Positions 12,001-22,937 of a DNA stretch of 64,000 nt are shown in pieces; position 1 is the stretch's first letter, and every line of letters starts with the position of its first letter. The stretch is from Dama dama. Lineage: Eukaryota > Chordata > Mammalia > Artiodactyla > Cervidae. The stretch spans positions 43,183,501-43,247,500 of the forward strand of contig NC_083710.1 in assembly GCF_033118175.1 (NCBI RefSeq), in the 5' to 3' direction. The notes below the pieces were generated by a model. It saw nothing but the letters and a program-made list of their open reading frames with translations, had not been told where the DNA came from and ran no database searches. A program made the translations under genes and the position numbers.

Positions 12001-12244
12001 CTGACTCATTGGAAAAGACCCTGATGCTGTGAAAGGCTGAAGGCAGGAGGAAAAGTGAATGATAGAGGATGAGGTGGTTGGATGGCATCACCGACTCTAT
12101 GGACATGAGTTTGAGTCCAGCTCTGAGTTTGAGCAAGTTTGAAATTTAGGAAGCTCTGAGAGTTGGTGATGGACAGGGAAGCCTGGTGTGCTGCAGTCCA
12201 TGGGGTCACAAAGAGTTGGACATGACTGAGTGACTGAACTGAAC
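9040..12244 (+). mobile_element. BovB non-LTR retrotransposon, nearly full length, inactive
   Basis: About 3.2 kb, the usual length of a complete RTE-clade BovB. In order it holds the 5' leader (CACCCAAGATGGACACATCATG near 9120), the endonuclease region (9460-10190), a linker, the reverse transcriptase (about 10800-11500) and the C-terminal region followed by the 3' end at 12244 (GACTGAACTGAACT). The exact 5' boundary is uncertain and I found no convincing target duplication. Many stops and frameshifts break the coding region. Confidence 0.95.
9466..12032 (+). pseudogene. Decayed BovB endonuclease-reverse transcriptase frame
   Basis: The frame survives only as pieces. 9466-9759 is the start of the apurinic-like endonuclease domain. 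At 9841-9852 the conserved GDWN motif reads GYWN, losing an acidic residue expected at the active site. 9933-10187 keeps the later endonuclease SDH motif (in GADCGSDHEL). 10218-10514 is the linker. The reverse transcriptase is fragmented: palm motif A appears as DYTKVFDCVDY near 11140-11175, and the catalytic YADD box is intact at 11435-11446. The longest open piece, 11553-12032, is the C-terminal region (VMYGCESWTIKK, FELWCCRRLLRVLW). No functional protein could be made. Confidence 0.92.
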
Positions 12245-12473
12245 TATACTGATTTTATAAGCCCACAAAATGGCAAATTTTTTTTCTGTTAACTTTACAG
12301 TTTAATTTGTAAGTCAAAAATAATCCATATGGAATTGTCAGAAAATTCACAGTCCAAAAAAAAGCACTAAAATTTAAGTTTACTTTTATCATTTATCAGT
12401 TATGTGACAATGGATAAGTTATTTAACTTCTCAGAGTCTCATTTTCCTCATCTGTTAAAAGAGTAGATAAGAA

Positions 12474-13551
12474 AATGATTTAAATTAACTTATTTACAAA
12501 ACAGAAATAGACTCATAGACATAGATGGCAATCTTATGGTTACCAAAGCGAAAAGGGAGGGGAGATTAAATTGGGAATTTGGGGTGAGCAAACATACATC
12601 ACTATGGCTGAATGAAGCACAAGCTGCAATCAAGATTGCCAGGAAAAGTATTAATAACTTCAGATATGCAGATGACACTACCCTAATGGCAACACATGAA
12701 GAGGAACTAAAGAGCCTCTTGATGAAATGAAAAAGAAGAGTGAAAAATCTGGCTTAAAACTCAGTCTTCAAAAAACAATGATCATGGTATCTGGTCCCCT
12801 CACTTCATGGCAATAGATAGGAAAAAAAATGGAAATAGTGACAGACTTTATTTTCTTGGGCTCCAAAATCACTGCAGATGGTGATTGCAGCCATGAAATT
12901 AAAAGACACTTGTTCCTTGGAGGAAAGGCTATGACAAACTTAGACAGTATATTAAAAAGCAGAGACATCACTTTGCTGACAAAGGTCTGTCTAGTCAAAG
13001 CTATGGTTTTTCCAGTAGCCATGTACAGATGTGTGAGTTGAATCATAAAGAAGGCTGAGCACCCAAGAATTGATGTTTTCGAACTTTGGTGCTGGAGAAG
13101 ACTCTTGAGAGTCCCTTGGATAGCAAGGAAATCACACCAGTCAATCCTAAAGGAAATCAACCATGAATATTCATTGGAAAACCTGATTCTGAAGCTCATG
13201 CTCCTATTCTTTGGCCACCTGATGTGAAGAGTTGGCTCATTGGGAAAGACTCTGATGTTGGGAAAGATTGAGAGTAGGAAGAGAAGCAGATGACAGAGGA
13301 TGAGATGGTTGGATGGCTTCATGGATATAAGTCTGAGCAAACTCTGGGAGACAGTGAAGGACAGAGAAGCCTGGTGTGCCAAAGTCCATGGTATCACAAA
13401 GAGTCAGACATGACTTAGCAACTGAACAAAAAATGTATAAAATAGATAAGCAATGAAGACTTATACACCTGAAATATTATAAATTAACTATTCTTCAGTA
13501 TAAAACAAAAACTAAAGAAATATGAGAGTATTATCTTACAGAAAAAAAAAA
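12474..13551 (+). mobile_element. L1 3' end fragment with target duplication, interrupted by BovB
   Basis: The first part, 12490-12600, is L1 3' sequence (ACAAAACAGAAATAGACTCATAG). The second part, 13432-13511, resumes it (ACACCTGAAATATTATAAATTAAC, then TTCAGTATAAAAC). The flanks are AGTAGATAAGAA at 12462-12473 and 13552-13563, a perfect 12-bp target duplication. About 30 bases of non-L1 sequence and an A-run (13541-13552) follow the normal L1 end before the duplication. Confidence 0.88.
12601..13431 (+). mobile_element. BovB 3' fragment nested in L1
   Basis: Starts within the reverse transcriptase just upstream of YADD (tyrosine codon near 12665) and runs to the BovB 3' end (ACATGACTTAGCAACTGAAC). 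Open pieces at 12536-12730 and 12829-13041 keep YADD and the VFPVAMYRC region. There are several frameshifts. A target duplication is not legible. Confidence 0.93.
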
Positions 13552-13929
13552 AGTAGATAAGAATATGTAGTATTGTAAGAGATATAATGAAAGTAAAGTA
13601 CTGAGCAGACAGCTGCTGAGAGGTAGCTATGGTTATTTATACCAGCTTATATAGATAAGAATGAGCACTTAAATGTAAATTAAATCTCTAACACTAATAC
13701 AAAATATTTCTATCTTCTTAAGATAATTTAATAATTTTCTGCAGCACTCTATCTAAAAGACGCCAAAGAGATTTAAAGAATCTTATAACTAACTGCCAAA
13801 GTGAAAAACATTTTCAAGTAGCAAATATTATTTTGGTGAAATCTTCCAAGTTTAAGAAAAATAATCATTGTTATGGAGGCTAAATAAGACCTTTTCTATG
13901 ACATTGTCAATAACACCACATGGTATATA

Positions 13930-13985
13930 TTACCAGTTTTTTATAGATGAGGAAACTGAACAAATATATAATTCCATTTCAGTTA
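13930..13985 (-). mobile_element. MIR fragment
   Basis: TTTTATAGATGAGGAAACTG is the reverse complement of the MIR core. Only the core is recognisable. Confidence 0.5.
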
Positions 13986-15971
13986 ATACAAGTATATTTT
14001 TATCTCATCCTACTTATCATTGGTTATCATTGTAACTAACAGTGATAATGAAATAAAGCTCCTTCTAAAAGCACCTTTTGGGAATTGATTGCAATTACAT
14101 TGAATATTATTTTAGAACAGGCATTCTGGGGACGAAAAGAAGTCATGTCTACTACAAATTTTGTCCCAAATCTGTTTACAAATGAAATTTTATTTTAGTT
14201 AATTAAAGAAACAAAAACATTAAAACAGTTAACTTCTAGATATTATGAATGCTGATTTCAATTATTAATTCTTAGTCTCTTGGGCCTTTTGTCCACCAGA
14301 GAGGAAAACAGTGGAAAGATGTATTCTTGCTATTTTACAAAGAAATTCTAATTGACACAGGGACCAAAGCAGTTGTATTGAAGAATCTGCTAATGAGGCC
14401 CCTATGGTCCTGAATCAAGCGCCTTCCTGTGTACCAGGTGTGTGATTGTCAAAGATTTTGTAATCATGAGGGGAGTAACTAATAAAGCTATTTTAAGGAA
14501 TGCTCTCATTCAGCTTCCCTGGTAATTTTTTCCTATGCTTAAAATATTTCATCAAACTAATAGATTGAAAACATTTTTGCTCACTGGCAGTCAACTCCAG
14601 TATTATTCAGATGACTCCTTCACTTTCATTCTTTCTTTTCCTTTGTTACAAAGTTTATAGTCCAAAATATTTTTGTAATATTTAGAGAATATTACTTAGA
14701 GAAAATCACAAAATGTAAAGAATGTTTTAATAAGATGGCTTATGGATTGAGCCACTTCTTTCAATATTTTCTAGGGATAGAACTTTCAGAATAATCATCA
14801 TCCTGTAAGGATTAGACAAAAGCTGGAGGAAAGAGATGCAAAATGTATAAGGTGATGAAACATAAAATGTGGGAATAAAAATCCCAAAGACAACTATACA
14901 ATGAGTGTTATAAGAATTGGTTGTGCTAAACTGGGCATCTTAAAAATAAACAAACAAACAAACAAAAACAGAGAAAGAAAAAGAAAACAGAAGGTTTAGC
15001 TACCACTCCAACCAAATCCTGTTGGTCAAGGGACTCTAATATTTAAGTGACATATTAAAGACACTGATAAATCACTACATCAAACACTCAGATTTCTGTA
15101 CTCTGATGATATCTTGGAAGAAATTACTTGCATATAAAATGTATCTGATCTGTCTAGGAGCAACTCATTTCCTATTCAGATTTCACAGCCTAAGGCACTG
15201 ATGGAGCCTGGATGGGTTTTAAAGTATTATGTGAAAGGAAGAAAGAGAGCAAGGGAATACCATAAAACAGAATAGCACAGAGCACCATGTCTCACTGTGG
15301 ATTGTTATTTCCATGAGCACTAACAGTTTAAAAAGGGACTAATCTTAGGACTGATGACCTCAGTTTAGTTGTTACAGAATTGAAAATAATATATGCAAAA
15401 ATAATTAAGAGCAGATTTATCACTTCCATTATTTTTCCTTTGGTTTAAATCTCCTCATCGTCTCCCATAAAGGCAAAGTGGTACTTATAGTTCCAATGGC
15501 AACCATTATGGAGGTTAGGTTGTTCCTATACTATCCCAAATCCCCAATTAATTATGTTCACACTTGCCAGTTGCTCCAGCCTAAATGAGGATAGGCAATC
15601 AACAGGCAATCGAGTAATCTCTTACACCCAGTAAATACAAATTGTTTACATGGAGCTATTCACTTTCCTTTTTTCTACCAGGAGTTTGATGGATGGAGTC
15701 AGCAATGGTTTTGAAGGCTGATTTTTTTATAAGCACCAACTTTTTCACTTGTGGAGAAATGAGAAGATCACTACTATGGCTGATCCATGTGGTATTAATA
15801 GAACAGAGATGACTGCCTCAGGCATTCTGACTCTCAGAACGCCTAAGGCAATTCCTAAAGCAATAAAAACAGTATCTAATTTGACCATAATCAAAGCAGG
15901 CATGTATTAAGTAATATAGATTTATTCTATTGTTTAACCAGAATGTGAGAAAAAAAAAGAAAGAAATTTTA
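13986..15971. other. Unique sequence including a candidate conserved element
   Basis: The stretch 14240-14470 is repeat-free and more complex than its neighbours. A (CAAA)4-5 run sits near 14948-14967. Positions 15400-15850 are ordinary unique DNA. No exon-like frame. Confidence 0.4.
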
Positions 15972-16033
15972 GCCAAACAACCCTTGGTGCATAGTTGGTA
16001 CTCAATAAATATTTGTTGAATGTGTAAATGAAT
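15972..16033 (+). mobile_element. MIR or L2 3' tail
   Basis: GCATAGTTGGTACTCAATAAATATTTGTTGAATG matches the 3' end shared by L2 and MIR elements (described here in parts: GGTACTCAATAAAT and ATTTGTTGAATG). Too short to choose between them. Confidence 0.65.
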
Positions 16034-16122
16034 GGAAAACTAAGGAAGGAAGAAGTTTGGAAGAAAATGAAGGAAAGGAAGGAGGGAAAAGATAAATATC
16101 AAAATAAATATAATTTACCTAT

Positions 16123-16340
16123 CCGGCTTCCCTGGTGGCTTAGTAGTAAAGAACACTATGCTACTGCAGGAGACATGCGTTTGATCACTGGGTCAGGAAG
16201 ATCCCCTGGAGAAGGAAATGGCAACCCACTGCAGTATTCTTGCCTGGAGAATCCCATGCACAGAGGAGCCTGGTAGGTTACAGTCCATGGGATGGCGAAG
16301 AGTTGGACAAAACGGAGCAAATAAGCACAGCACAGCACAG
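16123..16340 (+). mobile_element. Bov-tA SINE, full length
   Basis: Complete from GGCTTCCCTGGTGGCTTAG through the tRNA-like B-box region (GTTTGATCACTGGGTCAG) to the 3' end. It ends in a short (GCACA)-type tail at 16325-16340. No clear target duplication. Confidence 0.93.
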
Positions 16341-17309
16341 TGAAATTCAGACCCCCAATATCCTAGCCTCTTTAAAGCAATATCCTAAATAAAAAATCAG
16401 AGACAAAGTTAAAAAATAGAAAAGGTTTGTTACTACCAGAATATAAGCTTTTAAAATACCAGTAAGAAGAAGGAAACAAGTGACAAGCAAGCTACCAGCA
16501 GCCTAATTCTAATTGGTAAAACATAGTCATGTTAATGTGTAAATGTAGCCCTGAAGTAAAACATATAGATGCTACCAGGAATGTTCAGCTTACCCATGGA
16601 TCAGAGGAAAATATAGACATTGCGGCTATTACCTTCTAAAGAGTCAACACATAGGGTATTATGGAGGAATAAGGTACCTTTTAGTTAGTAAAATATGCTG
16701 CAAAATGATAAAAGTAGTACCCTTCAAATTGGTCTATTCAGAATTTACTTAATAACTTAGAATTGTAATCACATTTAAGCCGAACAAATGTGACTCCATT
16801 TTAGCTTTTTTCTTCTCCATTCATAATTTTCTCTAACAGTAATTTATTGAGCCGTTATTAGCCAATGATTGTTATAAGATGCACAACTTCTAATTTCAGT
16901 CTCCTTAGATATTCATCAAATGTAACTTATTAAATATCTGTCCTATTATTTTACAGGGTTATATTTGCATAAAAATAAATACTTAGAAAATTAGGCAGTA
17001 ATGTAAGTCTTATTAGTTACCCATGCCTGAAACAAGACTGATTTGATGCACAGAAAAAAAAAAAGTTTGATTACAAATATCCATATATCCCTTAATGGAC
17101 TCCCAATGAAACAACCAGCTTTAAATGCCCTGATTTTATTAATTAAACTAAAAACAAATATTATATTGAGATTGTATCCTCATGCCGTAACGTGATTCTA
17201 AGATGAATGCAATTATTTTCCATGATATCATTTCAAAGTTTGGGAAAAAGTTTATTGAATATTGCTATTCATTATGATAGGTGATTTCCATGTATCATGT
17301 TCCCAAAGC
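16341..17309. other. Unique AT-rich sequence
   Basis: An A-run lies near 17054-17064. No family recognised. Confidence 0.45.
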
Positions 17310-17470
17310 AAGTCTATAAATTAGGGATTGTAATTCTTTCTCACAAAGTGGAAAATTAAGATGTAAAGAAATTCTGTAACCACTCCAAATTCATGTAACT
17401 CTTAGGTGTGCAGAATGGAGAATGTATGTCTAAGGACAGAATGCACACTCTTTTAGCCACCAGGCTCTGG
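17310..17470 (-). mobile_element. MIR SINE
   Basis: Reverse-oriented MIR: AAGTGGAAAATTAAGATGTAAAG corresponds to the core, then AACCACTCCAAATTCATGTAACT, and ACACTCTTTTAGCCACCAGGC matches the MIR start (its TTAACCACTA-type block). Confidence 0.65.
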
Positions 17471-18730
17471 TCCTAGGTAAGATGGCAAAGGTGTCTACAA
17501 AATCAACAAATCGAAATTAAACTGGTCCTAGATCAGTAGGATTATGATGAAGTGATAATATAAGCAGTTAGAACCCAAGTCAGAGACATACACACAATTT
17601 CTCTCTTGTCTCCCAAACACATACACACATACTCACAATCACAGTATTTTAAATTGACTCCCTTTTCTTTATCCAACTTAAGTTGGCATTAATATTCTTT
17701 CCTGTTTCTGTACAGCCTGAAGATAGTAGGAGGTGAAATTTCTCTGTAGATATCCAAAATGTTTGGTGTATTTTTATAAATGTTTTCAACCTGGTAGGTA
17801 AAGAAACATACATTATTTTTGAAACAAGCTTTAGGTTTGTGAGTTTTGGTGTGTTCATGTTTTTATTATTTGAGTATAAACTCAGTTGACTGTATAGTAA
17901 CTACCATTTGCATTGTTAACATGTTGAGATCACAGAATTTTAGAGGTTTATTAACTCCTTAAATGATGATTGTTGCATATACCTCCTTGTTCTTCCTAAG
18001 TTTGAGTTAGGAAAAAACAGTCTGCAGAAAAGAAATTCTCTAAAGTAACTGTTTTGTTTAGTAATTTTAATTTGTATAAAATGTATTTCTCCCTCACACA
18101 TCTGTCTCCATGTCTCTTTCACATCTGTCTATCTGCTTGATGCATATTGCTGAACATAATCCAACCATTGCACCATTTGCAAGAATCCACAATGAACAGA
18201 ACCTAAGTGCATATTAAATACATTTAATTAGCATTTTCTAGTTTAGTTCTCATTTTAATAAATAATCATTGTAATATTGTAGTAGTATTGATATTTTTGA
18301 GAGAAATTACTTAATTTCATACAAGTGAAATTATGCATTTAGTATTTTTTTCCATATTAAATAAATAAATAATAGGCTCCAAAATTCCTTTTTCAACATT
18401 CTGGAGAACTGTTTCACTGGGGACCAAAATAAATATATCCAAATAAATCACTGATGCTGGATATAAAATACACAGATGTTTATTTTCTAAGGGACAGAGT
18501 CTCAATTTTGTTTCTTCATTGGTAACATTTTAATTTGAGACTAGATTTCCATTAGGGAGTTTTGAAATATTGACTGGTTTCAGTGTACTACTGAGATGGA
18601 ACAGTCTTCATAAATTCAGACATATGACTATGCCCTTTTTTCCTAGCGATGGACAGATTCACTAGCTAGTCAAATAACAAAACACATATTTTAATGAAAA
18701 TGTGCCAAATAAACAAAAAAACTGAGCTTA
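17471..18730. other. Unique sequence
   Basis: A CA-rich patch at 17608-17640 is imperfect. Open frames at 17649-17858 and 17940-18122 (minus) show no domain. Confidence 0.45.
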
Positions 18731-18746
18731 GAATATATCAAATCAA

Positions 18747-18941
18747 GGACCTACTGTGTAAGTCAGGGAACTCATAGAACTATGCTCAATATATTCAATT
18801 TTTGTAATAATCTATAAGAGAAAATAATCTGAAAAATAATATCCCTGTATATATTTGTATATATATATGCATATACTTATATACATGTGAAACTAACACA
18901 ACATTCTAAATCAAGTATACTTCAAGTTAAAAGAAAATAAA
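18747..18941 (+). mobile_element. L1 3' end, strongly 5'-truncated, with target duplication
   Basis: Contains AGGACCTACTGTGTAAG, a diverged middle, a TA-rich patch, then GAAACTAACACAACATTCTAAATC and the A-rich end, as in ruminant L1 3' UTRs. GAATATATCAAATCAA (18731-18746) and GAATATCTCAAATCAA (18942-18957) form a 16-bp target duplication with one mismatch. Confidence 0.9.
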
Positions 18942-18957
18942 GAATATCTCAAATCAA

Positions 18958-19375
18958 TAGTCTAATTAATAATTCATACTACTTTTCTTCCATGTTGCAA
19001 ACACAAAGCCAGAACCATAAGCAGAAAGCATGAGAATCAGTATTCCCTGTCAAGAAAATGTGATGATTTATTTCAGATGCAAAGCCAAAGCATTTAAAAT
19101 AAAGCTTAAAATGGCTGTCAATAGCTATGATTACAACAAAGTACCCTACAAAGAAGGGGTTTGTTAGGGCAGCCAAAATCAACAGATGTGTTCCAGCTCA
19201 TCACTTCCTCCAGTTGAGCATAAGAAAGATAAAGTGTTTGGCTATGGCATCCATATTTTAAATAAATATAAGAGAATACTACTTGAACCTCTTGCTGCCA
19301 AATTTTACTGGATCCTTGGGTCTTAACAGAGCTGCCTCCTAAAATCTTTCTTCCTTTTCTTTTTCCTTTGTCTTT
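18958..19375. other. Unique sequence
   Basis: Two overlapping minus-strand frames (18979-19182, 19118-19390) are unremarkable and lack known domains. Confidence 0.4.
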
Positions 19376-19430
19376 ATTTCTTCCTTCCATCCTTCCTTCC
19401 TTCCTTTCTTTTCTTTCTTTCTTTCCCCTT
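19376..19430. repeat. Pyrimidine low-complexity tract (TTCC/TTTC)n
   Basis: TTCCTTCC units pass into TTTCTTTC units, ending CCCC at 19425-19428. Confidence 0.9.
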
Positions 19431-19895
19431 CATAAATCTTTCCATTTGCTTCCTCTGAAAGTAGTTGATGAGGAGAAAAAACAAACTTTCAGAAGATGTT
19501 TTAAAGCTTGACTCTTTCTTAATTAAAACAAATAATGTTGAAAGGACTGGAGGGGAAAAGCTCAGAATCTAAGTATGTACCCAGCCTGTAGTTCAAAATG
19601 GTTTTAAGGTTAATGACTATTACTATGAAAATAAATATGGAGATTTCTTTTTTATTGGAACCTATTTGATTGAAGGACACCTCTAGTTAGACTTTCAGTA
19701 AATCCCCAAAAATATGTTAGAAAGAATAACTGTTGGATCTTTGAAAAATTTGCTTTGCAATTTCTTTTCATTCTAATTCATTAGAGAGAGCAAACACAAG
19801 TTTCAATAGAAAAGTGCACTATGGTTCTTTTAAATAAACAAAAATAATGGTTATATGTTAATCTTCATTTATAGTAACACAAAGTAAGTAAATTT
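19431..19895. other. Unique sequence
   Basis: No element seen. AT-rich towards the right end. Confidence 0.45.
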
Positions 19896-20008
19896 TTGTA
19901 TTTGGAGAAGAAAATGACTGGAAAATCTCATGGACACAAGAGCCTGGTGGATACATTCCATGGGGCCACAAAACAGTCAGACATGACTTAGTGACTAAAC
20001 AGTTTTTA
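19896..20008 (+). mobile_element. Bov-tA-type SINE 3' part, internally deleted
   Basis: Starts at GGAGAAGAAAATG, lacks about 30 bases of the body, then resumes at CATGGACACAAGAGCCTGGT and runs to the 3' end (CAGACATGACTTAGTGACT). Confidence 0.85.
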
Positions 20009-20442
20009 GGATAAGTAGGAATATTGTGAGTAATCAGCAAATGGTAAAGTTCATCTTAATCCAAGAGGTATTTTGTAGACATTTAAGTTAAAATTGTTAT
20101 TGGCTCTCCCAAAGAAAATAAATTTAGTCATAAAAATGAAGCAGAAAACATCATCCACATTATGAGTTGTACCTAGGGTGCTAGTTAAGCCAAGGAAACC
20201 TAGATAACATTTTTGTCCCTGTAAATGCTCCGCTTGTCTTACCCAGGAGATGTGCTCCACCTAGTGAAAGATTTTCCAAACACCAAGCCAACTCTGGGCT
20301 TTTTCACCCAAACCAGATTGACTATGTGGCCACATTGAATCAGATATTTACTATTTTTCTTTTTCTTTATTCTTATCCTATAAAAACTTTCTGGTGTCCA
20401 TACCATTTTGCAATTCTCTCAAAGGAGTCTACTCAGCAATCA
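20009..20442. other. Unassigned sequence, possibly an old LTR remnant
   Basis: 20220-20440 includes CCTATAAAAAC near 20378 followed by a CT-rich segment and GGAGTCTACTCAGCAATC, a pattern seen in class I LTRs. I could not find matching ends or a target duplication. Confidence 0.3.
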
Positions 20443-20988
20443 AATTTGTTTCAGTTCAGTTCAGTTCAGTCGCTCCGTCGTGTCTGACTCTTTGTAACCC
20501 CATGTAACCCCATTGTGTTGTAACCCCATTACCCAACCCCATGTTGTGTAATCCACAACATGCCCGGCCTCCCTGTCCATCACCAACTCATGGAGTCTAC
20601 CCAAATTCATGTCCATTGAGTTAGTGATGCCATCCAACCATCTCACCCACTGTTGTCCCCTTCTCCTCCTGTCTTCAATCTTTCCCAGCATCAGGGGCTT
20701 TTCAAATGAGTCAGAACTTTGCATCAGGTGGCCAAAGTAATGGAGTTTCAGCTTCAATATCAGTCCTTCCAATGAACACTCAGGATTGATCTCCTTTAGG
20801 ATGGACTGGCAGATTTCCTTGCAGTCCAAGGGACTCTCAAGAGTCTTCTCCAGCACTACAGGTCAAAAGCATCAATTCTTCAGTGCTCAGCTTTCTTATA
20901 GTCCAACTCTGACATCCATACCTGACACTGGAAAAACCATAGCCTTGACCAGACAGACCTTTGTTGGCAAAGTATTGTCTGCTTTTTT

Positions 20989-21097
20989 ATTTTTTTTTAG
21001 TTGGAGGCTAATTAATTTACTATATTGTAATGGGTTTTGTCATACATTGACATGAATCAGCCATGGAGTTACATGTATTCCCCATCCCGATCCCCCA
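20989..21097 (-). mobile_element. L1 3' end inserted in BovB
   Basis: On the minus strand this is the terminal ~100 bases of a ruminant L1 (GGCTGATTCATGTCAATGTA, then TTAGCCTCCAACT and an A-tail seen as T's at 20990-20998). TGTCTGCTTTTT flanks it at 20976-20987 and 21098-21109. The junction TTTTT|AATATG fits the L1 endonuclease preference TTTT/AA for this orientation. Confidence 0.92.
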
Positions 21098-21217
21098 TGT
21101 CTGCTTTTTAATATGCTGTCTTGGTCATAACTTTCCTTCCAAGGAGTAAGCATTTTCTAATTTCATGGCTGCAACCACCATCTGCAGTGATTTTAGAGCC
21201 CCGAAAAATAAAGTCTC

Positions 21218-21850
21218 TCACTGTTTCCCGTGTATTTGCCATGAAGTGATGGGACTGGATGCCATGATCTTAGTTTTCTGAATGTTGAGCTTTAAGCCAA
21301 CTTTTTCACTCTCCTCTTTCACTTTCATCAAGAAGCTCTTTAGTTCTTCTTCACTTGCCATAAGGGTGGTGTCATCTGCATAGCTGAGGTTATTGATATT
21401 TCTCCTGGAAATCTTGATTTCAACTTGTGCTTCCTCCAGCCCAGCCTTTCTCATGATGTACTCTGCATAGAAGTTAAATAAGTAGGCTAACAATATACAG
21501 CCTTGATGTACTCCTTTTCCTATTTGGAACCAGTCCGTTGTTCCCTGTCCAGTTCTAACCGTTGCTTCCTGACCTGCAGACAGGTTTCTCAAGAGGCAGG
21601 TCGGGTGGTCTGGTATTCCCGTCTTTTTCAGAATTTTCCACAGTTTATTGTGATCCACAGAGTCGAAGGCTTTGGCATAGTCAGTAAAGCAGAAATAGAT
21701 GTTTTTCTGGAACTCTCTTGCTTTTTCAATGATCCAGCGGATGTTGGTATTTTGATACTCGGTTCCTCTGACTTTTCTACAACCAGCTTGAACATCTGAA
21801 AGTTCATGGTTCACGTAATGCTGAAGCCTGGCCTGGAGAATTCTGAGCAT
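21218..21850 (-). pseudogene. BovB reverse transcriptase fragment, 210 codons open
   Basis: The best preserved reverse transcriptase core in the window. Fingers-region QAGCRKVRGT lies at residues 21-30, palm motif A DYAKAFDSVDH at 57-67, motif B GVHQGCIL at 113-120 and catalytic YADD at 157-160 (nucleotides 21371-21382), followed by the motif D region (KVGLKLNIQKTKI). The frame is cut on both sides by frameshifts and by the upstream L1 insertion. The upstream pieces 21986-22264 and 22531-22854 belong to the same gene and keep the endonuclease SDH motif (YGSDHELI). It cannot produce a complete protein. Confidence 0.93.
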
Positions 21851-22937
21851 TACTTTACTAGTGTGTGAGATGAGTGTAGTTGTGTGGTAGTTCGAGCATT
21901 TTTTGGCATTGCCTTTCTTTGGGATTGGAATGAAAACTGATCTTTTTCAGTCCTGTGGCCACTGCTGAGTTTTCCAAATTTGCTGTCATATTGAGTGCAG
22001 CACTTTCACAGCATCATCTTTGAGGATTTGAAATAGCTCAACTGGAATTCCATCACCTCCACTAGTTTTATTTGCAATGATGTTTCCTAAGGCCCACTTG
22101 ACTTCGAATTCCAGGATGTCTGACTCTAGGTGAGTGATCATGCCATCGTGTTTATCTTGGTCATGAAGATCTTTTTTGTACAGTTCTGTGTATTCTTGCC
22201 ACCTCTTCTTAATATCTTCTGCTTCTGTTAAGCCCATACAATTTCTGTCTTTTATTGAGCCCATCTTTGCATGAAATGTTCCCTTGGTTGAAAAAAGGGA
22301 ACCTCTAAAAGAATCTCTAAGAACCTCTGAGAAAATCTCTAATTTTCTTGAAGAGATTTCTAGTATTTCCCCTTCTATTGTTTTCCTCTATTTCTTTGCA
22401 CTGATCACTGAGGAAGGTTTTCTTATCTCTCCTTGCTCTTCTTTGGAACTCTGCATTCAAATGGGTATATCTTTCCTTTTCTCATTTACCTTTAGCTTCT
22501 CTTCTTTTCACAGCTACTTGTAAGGCCTCTTCAGACAGCTGTTTTGCCTTTTTTGCATTTCTTTTTCTTGGGGATGGTCTTAATACCTGTCTCCTGTACA
22601 ATGTCATGAACCTCTGTCCATAGTTCATCAGGCTCTCTGTCTATCAGATCTAGTCCCTTATATCTATTTCTCCCTTCCACTGTATAATCATAAGGGATTT
22701 CACTTAGATCATACCTGAATGGTCTAGTGGTTTCCCCTACTTTCTTCAGTTTAAGTCTGAATTTGGCAATAATGAGTTCATGATCTGAGCCATAGTCAGC
22801 TACCGGTCTTTTTTTTTTGCCACTTTTATAGAGCTTCTCCGTCTTTGGGTGCAAAGAATATAATCAGTCTGATTTCGGTGTTGGCCATCTGGTGATGTCC
22901 ATGTGTAGAGTCTTTCTTGTGTTGTTGGAATTTGTTT

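Larger units (their letters stand above)
12385..13645 (+). mobile_element. MIR SINE split by a later L1 insertion
   Basis: Left half 12385-12473 matches the MIR core (GTTATGTGACAATGG, then CAGAGTCTCATTTTCCTCATCTG). Right half 13564-13645 continues in order (ATAATGAAAGTAAAGTACTGAG and GGTAGCTATGGTTATT). Everything between is the L1 with its own nested BovB. Confidence 0.78.
20452..22928 (-). mobile_element. BovB, 5'-truncated in the endonuclease region, with target duplication
   Basis: Runs on the minus strand from the 3' end at 20452 (TTCAGTTCAGTTCAGTCGCT read on the plus strand) to the endonuclease region at 22928. AATTTGTTT occurs at 20443-20451 and 22929-22937, a 9-bp target duplication. 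A later L1 insertion occupies 20989-21097. A local expansion of GTAACCCCAT units lies at 20497-20540. Confidence 0.95.

Noticed and set aside
12768..13397. 209-codon minus-strand frame as a gene
   Set aside because: Antisense shadow of a BovB fragment, as are 11654-12136, 54574-54972 and 51982-52245.
16123..16340. tRNA gene in SINE heads
   Set aside because: Only the promoter boxes survive as part of the Bov-tA SINE; no cloverleaf or anticodon stem can be drawn, and the same sequence recurs many times in the window.
20220..20442. Possible class I LTR beside the 20.4-kb BovB
   Set aside because: TATA-like and CT-rich words suggest an LTR, but there are no TG...CA ends, no polyadenylation signal in place and no duplication.
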